From: an uncultured Prevotellaceae bacterium
GTDB lineage: Bacteria; Bacteroidota; Bacteroidia; Bacteroidales; Muribaculaceae
Direction of reading: 5' to 3'
NCBI GenBank assembly: GCA_937904375.1
Contig: CALDIG010000161.1
Span: 1-12,059, forward strand
DNA length: 12,059 nt
Shown here: piece by piece, positions 1 to 6,243 of the stretch
Numbering within the stretch: the first letter of the stretch is position 1
Layout of the letters: each line of letters opens with the position of its first letter
The notes under the pieces: generated by a model
What the model was told of the DNA's origin: nothing
Databases searched by the model: none
The model's input: only the letters and a program-made list of their open reading frames with translations
Program-made: the position numbers and the translations under genes

Positions 1-131
1 ATATTCTGTTTATGACTGTCACCCAGACCTTTGCCCTCAGTGGCTACACCTCGCCCCGCCTAGCGATGTGGATTCCTAATATAATCTATACAATCATAGC
101 TATATTCCTATATCGCCGCGCCGCCCGATGA
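1..131 (+). CDS. LptF/LptG-type permease, C-terminal fragment
   Basis: Only the last 42 codons are in the window, read from base 3 to the TGA at 129-131. The visible tail has a short polar stretch (SPRLAMWIPN), one hydrophobic helix (IIYTIIAIFLY) and a basic end (RRAAR). The wording W-x-P-N before a last membrane helix with an Arg-rich cytoplasmic end is typical of the YjgP/YjgQ (LptF/LptG) permeases. These form the inner-membrane part of the ABC transporter that extracts lipopolysaccharide and pushes it toward the outer membrane. The stop overlaps the start of the next gene in an ATGA, so the two are probably translationally coupled. LptF and LptG cannot be told apart from this fragment. Another polytopic membrane protein remains possible. 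Confidence 0.6.
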   Translation, partial: ILFMTVTQTFALSGYTSPRLAMWIPNIIYTIIAIFLYRRAAR

Positions 132-1615
132 CCACCAGTAAAAGACATCGCGTTGTGTCGTTCTCATCACTTTTGGTGGTGATTATCATTGTCGTGCTTG
201 TACCGTTGATGCTTTTGATGCTGTCAATCGACTCTCCGTGCTATGAGTTGTGGGGCAGGATTGACTCGTCATGGTACTTCACCGCTGGCAAGGCGTGGAT
301 GAACGGCATGGTGCCCTACGTCGATTTCAGCGACTCCAAAGGTCCGCTGCTGTGGCTTATCTACGGAATAGGCTATCTGCTTAGCAACTACAACTATGTT
401 GGCGTGTGGGTGATAACTTGTGTCGCCTATATCTTCACCACTTTTATAAACTATCGCATTGCCCGCATCTTTCTCAAGAGCGATGGTCTATCGCTGGCGG
501 TGTCGTTGCTTATGCTGGCGGTGTATTTCAATAATTTCATTCATTATGAGACTAAAAGTGAGGACTTCTGCCAGCCTTTCATTGCTTTGAGTCTGTGGGC
601 TGTCAGTCGATTGGAATATAGTGAACAGTCTTCTTGCTGCTTCAAGCGTGCGGCGTGGATGATAGGCGTGTCGATTGGTGCCACGTTGATGATAAAGTTC
701 ACGATAGCGGCGATGATATTCTTTTTCGCTATTATGCTTCTGGTGCTTGCGTGGTTCTCGGATGTGACAGGTATTAGGGTTGTTGTATGGCGATTGTTGG
801 CAGGTACGGTTGCGGTGTGTCTGCCGTTTGTCGTGCTATTCGCTTTCATGGGAAACCTTGATGACTTTATTAGGGAATATTTCCTTGTGACGACAAAAAT
901 CTCCTCACATCCGCCGCGGTTTAACGTGATAGGATGGTTGTTGAAAGGCGGCGTTCTTTCGTGGCTGATTATTGTGATGACGCTAAGCACAAGCACCGTG
1001 TTCTTGATGGTGAGGAGATATGCGTGGATGCCCATTGCGGCATTCTACTGGTTCCTGCTTATCACAGTGCAGAACGCCGAGTGGATATATTACTATTACA
1101 GTTGTATGTTCTTCGGTTTGTTTGGATTAATCGCCATCGCAAAATGTGGTGAGCGGTTTATGCGCTCAAAGCGTGCGATAGCTGTTGCCGTAGCGGTGAT
1201 AATCATGGCGGCTGGAGGATTCTCGTTCTATAAAGCTTGGCAACTGCCCACCTTCAAACCTGTGAAACATGAAATGAATCGAGAATTTGAGATGAAACGC
1301 GCAGAATACTATCGCCACGTCAATGTTGTGAGAAAGGTGAAAGAACCCCGCATAGCATTCTATAACTGCAATAATGAGATTAATGTTGCCGATGAGACTG
1401 GCTGTTTGCCTGGATGCAAGTATTTTGCCAAGCAGTTTGGGGCAACAGATGCTATGGTTGAGTCTCAATATGATGAAATCAAAAGAAACCGCCCGCATTT
1501 CGTCTATGTGAAGAAATGCGAGCGTGAGAGTCTGGAGAGAATAGAGCAATTAGGTTATTTACACGTGTTGGAACCAGGCGAAATTTATGATGTGTATCTG
1601 CTAGCGGGACAATAG
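128..1615 (+). CDS. GT-C fold membrane glycosyltransferase (GT39/PMT-like)
   Basis: A 495-residue polytopic inner-membrane protein with about ten hydrophobic segments, the first at residues 13-34. After this helix comes a periplasmic loop with IDSSWYF (45-51), then G-K-A-W (54-57) and PYVDFSDSKGPLL (63-75). An Asp soon after helix 1, followed by a G-x-x-P-Y-x-D-F-x-D-x-K-G-P signature, is what lipid-linked-sugar glycosyltransferases of the PMT/ArnT superfamily show; Asp46 is the candidate catalytic residue. The soluble C-terminal part (about 385-495) is probably a periplasmic domain. Such enzymes transfer sugars from polyprenyl-phosphate donors to glycans, lipid A or proteins. The acceptor cannot be read from sequence. 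The start is fixed by the 4-nt overlap with the LptF/G-type gene, suggesting a shared transcript and a link to surface glycan or LPS. Confidence 0.75.
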   Translation: MTTSKRHRVVSFSSLLVVIIIVVLVPLMLLMLSIDSPCYELWGRIDSSWYFTAGKAWMNGMVPYVDFSDSKGPLLWLIYGIGYLLSNYNYVGVWVITCVAYIFTTFINYRIARIFLKSDGLSLAVSLLMLAVYFNNFIHYETKSEDFCQPFIALSLWAVSRLEYSEQSSCCFKRAAWMIGVSIGATLMIKFTIAAMIFFFAIMLLVLAWFSDVTGIRVVVWRLLAGTVAVCLPFVVLFAFMGNLDDFIREYFLVTTKISSHPPRFNVIGWLLKGGVLSWLIIVMTLSTSTVFLMVRRYAWMPIAAFYWFLLITVQNAEWIYYYYSCMFFGLFGLIAIAKCGERFMRSKRAIAVAVAVIIMAAGGFSFYKAWQLPTFKPVKHEMNREFEMKRAEYYRHVNVVRKVKEPRIAFYNCNNEINVADETGCLPGCKYFAKQFGATDAMVESQYDEIKRNRPHFVYVKKCERESLERIEQLGYLHVLEPGEIYDVYLLAGQ

Positions 1616-1620
1616 TTTAT

Positions 1621-1662
1621 AGTTTTCGGTTATCAGTTTTCGGTCTTCAGTTTTCAGTTTAT
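1621..1662 (+). repeat. Heptamer tandem array after the glycosyltransferase gene
   Basis: Six contiguous 7-bp units begin 5 nt after the glycosyltransferase stop codon. The main unit is AGTTTTC, alternating with GGTTATC and GGTCTTC, so there is also a 14-bp higher-order period (1621-1634 and 1635-1648). The heptamer CGGTTAT seen here also opens the array at 8011. The function is unknown. Confidence 0.75.
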
Positions 1663-1676
1663 TGCGGATGGACTGG

Positions 1677-1702
1677 ATTGAATGCCGTGGGTACGGCGCA
1701 AT
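1677..1702. terminator. Possible hairpin between convergent genes
   Basis: ATTG (1677-1680) can pair with CAAT (1699-1702). Inside it, TGCCGT pairs with ACGGCG around a GGGT loop (one G-T pair, and a 2-nt bulge on the left). It lies between the convergent 3' ends of the glycosyltransferase gene and deoD, where a bidirectional terminator would be expected. No T-tract follows on either strand, so this is a weak call. Confidence 0.3.
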
Positions 1703-1727
1703 ACTTAACAACGCCTAGCACTCTTTT

Positions 1728-1772
1728 CTTGTTCTCTTGTTCTCTTGTCATCTTGTTCTCTTGTCCTCTTGT
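1728..1772. repeat. Octamer tandem array (CTTGTTCT type) after deoD
   Basis: Five full 8-bp units and one partial unit share a CTTGT core with variable last three bases (TCT, CAT, CCT). The array stops 4 nt short of the deoD stop codon (1777-1779), so on the deoD strand it begins almost directly after the gene, reading as AGNACAAG units. It is the same family as the longer array at 4161-4272 and has the same orientation relative to the gene it follows. Confidence 0.85.
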
Positions 1773-1776
1773 AAGA

Positions 1777-2493
1777 TCAAAGCGCTATCGCCGACTCTAG
1801 TGCTAGATGCATCATGGTGCGGAAGCTGGTCTGGCGCTCTTCGGCGCTCATGGCGGTGAAATCTACCAGCGAGTCGCTGATGGTGAGCAGACAAGCGGCG
1901 TTCTTGCCCATCACTCGTGCGTTCTGGAAGAGCGCGAAGCTCTCCATCTCCACGCAGTCAACGCCGGTGCGCTCGCGCAGCTGCTGCCATGGCTCGCTGT
2001 AGGGACCTCCATAGAACACGTCGCTGGAATAGACTTTGCAGGGAGTGCATTTAATGTCAAGCTCCTGTGCCTTAGCTAAGATTACTTTGTTGATGTGCTC
2101 ACTTGGGAGGAGTTCGTGGCTCGTCTCGCCGTTGTGTACTTGCGCGTAGGACGAGGTGCTGTAGGCCGACTCGGCAAGCACTACATCTTTAACCTTGAGT
2201 TTGTCGGTATAGCTTCCCGCCGAGCCTATGCGGATGATGTTCTCCACGCCATAGAACTGGAACAGCTCATAGCTGTAGATGCCTATGCTGGGCATTCCCA
2301 TGCCGCTTGCCATTACCGAGATGGGCACGCCGTTATAGGTGCCGGTAAATCCTAGCACATTTCTAACCGAAGTGACAAGTTGCGGGTTGTCGATGAAATT
2401 CTCGGCGATGAACTGCGCGCGCAACGGGTCGCCGGGCATAAGGATTGTTTTTGCGAAATCGCCCTCGTGGGCATTGATGTGAGGTGTAGCCAT
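1777..2493 (-). CDS. deoD: Purine nucleoside phosphorylase DeoD
   Basis: A 238-residue cytoplasmic enzyme that splits purine (deoxy)ribonucleosides with phosphate into free base and (deoxy)ribose-1-phosphate, for purine salvage. The N-terminus MATPHINA is nearly that of the E. coli enzyme, which fixes the start. Phosphate-site residues are present: Gly21, Arg25, Arg44 and the RIGS segment (Arg88, Ser91). His5, which in this hexameric family reaches into the neighbouring active site, is present. VEMES (181-185) supplies the ribose-binding Glu184. Asp207 in TISDS and Arg220 in AEERQ match the catalytic Asp/Arg pair. The length fits the family. It is the last gene of the minus-strand run cdsA, mltF-like, deoD. 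No TAnnTTTG promoter is visible in the 135 bp upstream, so readthrough from the lytic transglycosylase gene is likely. Confidence 0.96.
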   Translation of the reverse strand: MATPHINAHEGDFAKTILMPGDPLRAQFIAENFIDNPQLVTSVRNVLGFTGTYNGVPISVMASGMGMPSIGIYSYELFQFYGVENIIRIGSAGSYTDKLKVKDVVLAESAYSTSSYAQVHNGETSHELLPSEHINKVILAKAQELDIKCTPCKVYSSDVFYGGPYSEPWQQLRERTGVDCVEMESFALFQNARVMGKNAACLLTISDSLVDFTAMSAEERQTSFRTMMHLALESAIAL

Positions 2494-2496
2494 TTT

Positions 2497-2531
2497 TAAT
2501 AAGTTATAAGTGTTAAGTTTTAAGTGTTAAG
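2497..2531. repeat. Heptamer array in the deoD leader
   Basis: Five contiguous 7-bp units. On the deoD strand they read CTTAACA, CTTAAAA, CTTAACA, CTTATAA and CTTATTA. The array ends only 3 nt before the deoD start codon and so fills the whole ribosome-binding region. AT-rich leaders suit translation start in Bacteroidetes, which rarely use Shine-Dalgarno pairing. Confidence 0.7.
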
Positions 2532-2534
2532 TAG

Positions 2535-2554
2535 GGACGAGGCCTGCCTCGTCC
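2535..2554. repeat. REP-like palindrome
   Basis: GGACGAGGC (2535-2543) and GCCTCGTCC (2546-2554) are perfect inverted arms of 9 bp around 2 nt; sterically this gives a stem of about 8 bp with a 4-nt loop. It is GC-rich within AT-rich surroundings and lies in the mltF-deoD spacer. It resembles dispersed REP-type palindromes and could act as a transcript-stabilising or attenuating hairpin. No T-tract follows. Confidence 0.6.
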
Positions 2555-2560
2555 GTTGGT

Positions 2561-2614
2561 TCTAGATGTTCTAGACTATCTAGAAAATCTAGACATTCTA
2601 GAACATCTAGAAAA
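2561..2614. repeat. Nonamer array of TCTAGA units, self-complementary
   Basis: Six contiguous 9-bp units each consist of the palindrome TCTAGA plus three variable bases (TGT, CTA, AAA, CAT, ACA, AAA). The variable bases make the outer units complementary: the 16 nt at 2560-2575 are the exact reverse complement of 2597-2612. The central two units pair through TCTAGA around an AAA loop. The whole therefore folds as one long hairpin in DNA or RNA. It begins 14 nt after the stop codon of the lytic transglycosylase gene. Confidence 0.85.
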
Positions 2615-2628
2615 ACGTTACTAAATCA

Positions 2629-4131
2629 TTATTTCTTCTTGTTGACATAGTTTCGGAACACGCGGTAGGCGTTCTCGACTTGTCGCACATAGTTTACGGT
2701 CTCTGTGCCTCGGCAGTAGCCGTAGCTGCACACGGGGTCGTTGTAGAACTCGGGATGGGTTTTCCACAGCACGGCGGCCTCTACATTGGAATACCACACA
2801 TGTGGGTTCTTATTGTATTTCTGTGCCAACTTCATGGCATCGGTGATGTGCCCCACACCGGCGTTGTAAGCACCGAGATTGAACCTTAGTCGTTCGGCAC
2901 GGTTGGAAATGTAGCTTTGAAGGAATTTGTCGGTCTTGTTGATGATGAGGCTGGCGATATAGACACTCTTCTCGGGGTTGCGCAGGTCATCTTCTGTAAA
3001 TCCGTAGCTCCTTGCTGTGCTAGGCATTATCTGCATCAGTCCCACAGCACCCGCCCAAGAGACGACGTTGGGATTGAAGTCACTCTCCACGTAGGCTATC
3101 GCCGCCAGTACAGTCCATTCCACACCTGCTGTAGCCGCATATTTCTTGAAGAGCCGGTCATATCCCGAAATGTCGCCGGCGCGGCGTTGATATATTTTGG
3201 AGTAGTCAATTTCGCCTGTCTCGGTCTTCGACGGATTTATGATACTGTTTATCGAGTCGCTGACGGCGCGCAGCGAGTCGAGGTGGTGCTTGTTCATCTC
3301 AAAGTAGCGCTGCTTGATGGCGCGGGCGTTGGTGATTGTGGCGTTGTTACCAGCCCATGTGTTGATGGCGTTGGCAAGCCACAGCCGGTCTTTGCCTGTA
3401 GCCCACGACGCGCGTTGCGGGAAGCCTATCTTGAGGCTTATGCTGATGCTGTCGTTATAGGTCTTGTTGATTTGCGCGATGTCGCTCTGTGCAATGGTGT
3501 AGGGCAGTCGTCCGCTAGCTACCATGTCGATGAGGTCCTCACTGATGAGCGAGTCGTTGTCGATAGCGTGGATCTTGATGCCTCCTCCCAGCTCGTTGTC
3601 GAGGTTCTTGAGGCGTGCCTCGTAGCTTGAGCCGTGAATGACATACACTTCCTTGCCCACGAGTTGCGTGACATTGGTGAGCGTGTCGCGAGTGGCTCGT
3701 TGCACAAGCACCTGGTAGGTGATGCTCTGCTCCCCGCAATGTGTCACGTGTTCTTTATACTCGGCGGTCATGGGTATCTCGTAGGCAGCGATGTGTACTT
3801 TGTTGTTTTCCACTAGGGAGATAAGCTCTTTCATGCTTGAGGCGACATGAAACCTGATGGCGATGCCGTTGTCGCGTGCGAAGGCGCAGATGCGCTCATA
3901 GTCATAGCCCAGCGTGTCGCCCCTAAGGATGAAGAAACTCGTGGGGCTGTAGATGGTGCCCACCAGTAGCGTGTCGGGGAGTTTGTTCTCCACGGCGACA
4001 CTCGGCATGGAATCGGTGACCGCCGACTTGCTCTCGTTGCCTTTGTTGTGACAAGCCGCAGTGACTAAACACAGTATTATAAATGATAATATGAAATATC
4101 GGCTATAATGCATTTGTCCTCTTGTTTTCAT
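2629..4131 (-). CDS. mltF: MltF-like membrane-bound lytic transglycosylase (lipoprotein)
   Basis: A 500-residue lipoprotein with the two-domain layout of MltF. An N-terminal hydrophobic stretch ends in a lipobox with acylated Cys27 (VTAAC). A periplasmic solute-binding-like (SBP_bac_3) domain spans about 52-290, and an SLT goose-type lysozyme domain about 325-495. In the SLT domain IAYVESDF carries the catalytic Glu349, followed by the GLMQIMPSTA motif, and NLGAYNAG comes later. It cleaves peptidoglycan between MurNAc and GlcNAc, giving 1,6-anhydro ends, and works at the envelope in wall turnover. An alternative start is Met7 (ATG ending at 4113), which leaves a classical lipoprotein signal and has AGAGGA just upstream. 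The six extra codons lie in degenerate octamer-repeat sequence, so Met7 is at least as likely. It follows cdsA on the same strand, with a repeat-filled spacer between them. Confidence 0.92.
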   Translation of the reverse strand: MKTRGQMHYSRYFILSFIILCLVTAACHNKGNESKSAVTDSMPSVAVENKLPDTLLVGTIYSPTSFFILRGDTLGYDYERICAFARDNGIAIRFHVASSMKELISLVENNKVHIAAYEIPMTAEYKEHVTHCGEQSITYQVLVQRATRDTLTNVTQLVGKEVYVIHGSSYEARLKNLDNELGGGIKIHAIDNDSLISEDLIDMVASGRLPYTIAQSDIAQINKTYNDSISISLKIGFPQRASWATGKDRLWLANAINTWAGNNATITNARAIKQRYFEMNKHHLDSLRAVSDSINSIINPSKTETGEIDYSKIYQRRAGDISGYDRLFKKYAATAGVEWTVLAAIAYVESDFNPNVVSWAGAVGLMQIMPSTARSYGFTEDDLRNPEKSVYIASLIINKTDKFLQSYISNRAERLRFNLGAYNAGVGHITDAMKLAQKYNKNPHVWYSNVEAAVLWKTHPEFYNDPVCSYGYCRGTETVNYVRQVENAYRVFRNYVNKKK

Positions 4132-4138
4132 TCTTAGA

Positions 4139-4154
4139 ATAAGAACATAAGTTC
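4139..4154 (+). repeat. Left module of composite repeat, copy A
   Basis: ATAAGAACATAAGTTC matches the sequence at 8087-8102 in 15 of 16 bases. It contains a GAAC/GTTC inverted pair. In both copies, 4-7 nt later, TACTTGT opens CTTGT-type sequence. It therefore seems to be the constant left end of a dispersed element whose body is the octamer array. Confidence 0.6.
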
Positions 4155-4160
4155 GTATTA

Positions 4161-4272
4161 CTTGTCCTCTTGTCCTCTTGTCCTCTTGTCTTCTTGTCCT
4201 CTTGTTCTCTTGTCCTCTTGTTCTCTTGTCCTCTTGTTCTCTTGTCCTCTTGTCCTCTTGTCCTCTTGTCCT
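4161..4272. repeat. Octamer tandem array (CTTGTCCT x14)
   Basis: Fourteen contiguous 8-bp units without any indel. Ten are CTTGTCCT, three are CTTGTTCT and one is CTTGTCTT. An in-register fifteenth unit, CTATTCTA (4273-4280), supplies the TAG stop codon of cdsA on the other strand. On the cdsA/mltF strand the unit reads AGGACAAG and is stop-free in all three frames. Two degenerate units (4113-4128), also in register by a multiple of 8, lie inside the first codons of the lytic transglycosylase gene. There are no unique spacers, so this is not a CRISPR. Confidence 0.95.
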
Positions 4273-4277
4273 CTATT

Positions 4278-5126
4278 CTACATCCCCGAGGCAATTTGCA
4301 GGATAATGACTGTAGCTAGTGTGACGAAGAGGAGACTGTCGATGCGGTCGAGGATGCCGCCATGACCGGGTATGATGTTGCCCGAGTCTTTAACGCCGGC
4401 GGTGCGCTTGAGCAGTGACTCGAAGAGGTCGCCCAGCGTGGAGGCGATTACTGTAACTACACCAAGAGCTATCCATGTCGCCACACTCAAATTGATGGGG
4501 TTGAACACCTCTTTCATCCAGGGTACACATGCAAATGCGATAGCGGCGGCAATCACGAAAGCCGCACCGCCTGCCACCCCTTCCCACGACTTCTTGGGGC
4601 TGATGCGCTCAAAGAGGCGGTGCTTACCTATTGTGCATCCCACGAGGAATGCTCCGGTGTCGTTGAGCCAAATGAAGATGAACATCGCCAGCACGATGCG
4701 GGGGGAGAAGTCGCTAGCTATAGTGTTAAGTAGAGAAATGGGAAACGCCACATAGAGCAGTGCTCCAAGTGATTGCTGCACATCGGCGACGGCATTGCGC
4801 GAGGATAGATAAAGCTGCACGGTAAACCTCACTAGTAGATAGGCTGCTAACGCACACAGAATCAATATCTCGTGAGAGTACAGGTTGTAATATCCAAAAA
4901 ACGCCACGAAGAGCCCGAAGCCCCCTAGAACATCAATCGCCTTGATGAGAATGGGAATTGGTTTGCCTTTGTGGTTGAGCAGCTTAGATGCCTCGTTCAT
5001 ACCCAAGATTACGAACAGCGAGAACAACACAAGAAAGAGACATTTGCAAGTGTCCCATAACAGCAGTGACGCAACAATCAGTGCCACATAAATGCCGCCA
5101 AAAATGGTGCGTTTTACAATATTCAT
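4278..5126 (-). CDS. cdsA: Phosphatidate cytidylyltransferase (CDP-diacylglycerol synthase)
   Basis: A 282-residue inner-membrane enzyme that makes CDP-diacylglycerol from phosphatidic acid and CTP, the precursor of phosphatidylethanolamine, phosphatidylglycerol and cardiolipin. About seven to eight hydrophobic segments cover the length. The CdsA family signature is complete near the C-terminus: Ser237, Lys240-Arg241, Lys246-Asp247, His255-Gly-Gly and Asp260-Arg261. An upstream conserved stretch with WLNDTGAF and PKKSWEG is also family-typical. Length is normal. The start (ATG ending at 5126) lies about 25 nt from a TAATTTTG -7 box on the minus strand. The stop codon lies in an octamer-repeat unit that begins the array at 4161-4272, which separates it from the lytic transglycosylase gene downstream on the same strand. 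Confidence 0.96.
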   Translation of the reverse strand: MNIVKRTIFGGIYVALIVASLLLWDTCKCLFLVLFSLFVILGMNEASKLLNHKGKPIPILIKAIDVLGGFGLFVAFFGYYNLYSHEILILCALAAYLLVRFTVQLYLSSRNAVADVQQSLGALLYVAFPISLLNTIASDFSPRIVLAMFIFIWLNDTGAFLVGCTIGKHRLFERISPKKSWEGVAGGAAFVIAAAIAFACVPWMKEVFNPINLSVATWIALGVVTVIASTLGDLFESLLKRTAGVKDSGNIIPGHGGILDRIDSLLFVTLATVIILQIASGM

Positions 5127-5147
5127 AGATATGACAGTTAGAAATCT

Positions 5148-5179
5148 TTTGCAAAATTATAAAATAAATGGTAATTTTG
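5148..5179 (+). promoter_or_regulatory. Bacteroidetes-type promoter for the DUF3667 gene
   Basis: TTTG (5148-5151), 20 nt, then TAATTTTG (5172-5179) match the -33/-7 consensus known for the primary sigma factor of Bacteroides (TTTG and TAnnTTTG). Transcription would start around 5185-5188, leaving a leader of about 15-18 nt before the ATG at 5203. It overlaps the minus-strand promoter almost completely. Confidence 0.75.
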
Positions 5180-5183
5180 CAAA
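5152..5183 (-). promoter_or_regulatory. Bacteroidetes-type promoter for cdsA
   Basis: On the minus strand TTTG (5183-5180), 20 nt, then TAATTTTG (5159-5152) give the same perfect consensus and spacing as the plus-strand promoter. This follows because 5148-5159 and 5172-5183 are exact 12-bp inverted repeats. The start of transcription would be near 5145, about 20 nt before the cdsA start codon. Confidence 0.72.
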
Positions 5184-5202
5184 GTCAAACTTAGAAATCA
5201 AA

Positions 5203-6243
5203 ATGAAATGGAAAAATTTGACAATTAGAATGCGCTCCTGGTGGCATCGCTTTAAGCGTTGGCAAAAGGCTCCATTGTCCTACGAGTTGACTTCTACGCA
5301 GATGAGCCATTGCGTGAACTGCGGTCATGAATTCATTGGGAATTATTGCCCCTATTGCTCGCAGAAGCGCGGCATGGGGCGCATCACATGGAACGCCGTG
5401 CGCGAGGACATGATGAAGGTGTGGGGGCTGCACTCGCGGTCTCTGCTTTACAGCCTGTGGCAGCTCATTTTCCGTCCTGGTTATTTCATAAGCGACTACA
5501 TCAACGGCAAGAGACAGGTGAGCTACCCGCCAGTGAAGATGCTGATCCTCGTGAGCTTGGTGAGTTTGCTCATCGACAAACTGAATAATAATGTAAGAGC
5601 AACAGTTGTAGAAGTGGCATCGACCAGACCTGAAGATGTCAGTTTCAGTTATGCTGTCAATGATTTTTTAAGATGGTTTAATGCCAATCCTGGCTGGGGC
5701 TGGCTATTGATAAATTCCTTCCTGCTTATTCCCACATGGCTGATGTTCCGCCATTCTCCCCGTAACGCCAAGCACACGCTGCCTCAAGGCTTCTTTGTCT
5801 TGGTGTTTTTGAGTACTGAGGTACTTGTTTACGATTGTCTGTCCGATTGTATAAGTGGCGTCTTCTCTCTGTTGATGCCGTTGTGTTATCTTTTTACTTA
5901 TAAACAACTCTTCGGTTACAGATGGTGGGGAACTTTCTGGCGCGCCAATATGGCGGTATTATGTGGTTTGTTTATTGTGCTTTTATTTGCAAGTTTATAT
6001 TTCTTTCATTTAACCCCCCAAAACATAGAGGAAAATACTGTCACTGTTGTTGTAATATTCTTTTCGAACGTCTTGATTCTGGGCGTGGGCGTGCTCTTCG
6101 ACAGTTTGGGTCACCGCCTCCGTGAGAAGAGGGAGAGAAAGAAATCTGCTGAAAAGAAGAATGTTAAATTAAAAGAAAGCGCAATCTCCGATTATAAAAG
6201 AACAATAGAACATGAACTTCCCAAATCTATTGCAAATGAATAA
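5203..6243 (+). CDS. DUF3667 family membrane protein with zinc ribbon
   Basis: A 346-residue protein. A basic, Trp-rich N-terminus is followed by a four-Cys zinc ribbon (Cys37, Cys40, Cys49, Cys52; C-x-x-C-G and Y-C-x-x-C), then a conserved stretch (FRPGYFISDYINGKR) and about six hydrophobic segments, ending in a highly charged tail rich in Arg, Lys and Glu. This is the layout of DUF3667, a family common in Bacteroidetes whose function is unknown to me. The frame is open from 5092, but that start would lie inside cdsA and before the promoter. The ATG at 5203 sits just after the predicted transcription start and gives a sensible cytoplasmic N-terminus. It overlaps the PAP2 gene by 8 nt, so the two are probably coupled. 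Confidence 0.88.
   Translation: MKWKNLTIRMRSWWHRFKRWQKAPLSYELTSTQMSHCVNCGHEFIGNYCPYCSQKRGMGRITWNAVREDMMKVWGLHSRSLLYSLWQLIFRPGYFISDYINGKRQVSYPPVKMLILVSLVSLLIDKLNNNVRATVVEVASTRPEDVSFSYAVNDFLRWFNANPGWGWLLINSFLLIPTWLMFRHSPRNAKHTLPQGFFVLVFLSTEVLVYDCLSDCISGVFSLLMPLCYLFTYKQLFGYRWWGTFWRANMAVLCGLFIVLLFASLYFFHLTPQNIEENTVTVVVIFFSNVLILGVGVLFDSLGHRLREKRERKKSAEKKNVKLKESAISDYKRTIEHELPKSIANE

Noticed and set aside
2917..3630. Plus-strand open frame of 237 codons opposite the lytic transglycosylase gene
   Set aside because: The minus-strand gene has clear SBP and SLT motifs over this stretch; the plus-strand product has no recognisable feature.
4161..4272. CRISPR-like regular repeats
   Set aside because: Units are contiguous 8-mers with no unique spacers and no cas genes nearby.
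4103..4294. A 63-codon minus-strand frame through the octamer array, encoding charged repeats of Glu-Asp-Lys-Arg type
   Set aside because: The unit AGGACAAG has no stop in any frame, so an open frame arises automatically. It overlaps the 3' end of cdsA and the start of the next gene and has no start signal.
5092..5202. Upstream extension of the DUF3667 gene to an ATG at 5092
   Set aside because: It would begin inside cdsA and before the plus-strand promoter at 5148-5179. The added residues do not resemble the family N-terminus, and the ATG at 5203 fits the promoter.
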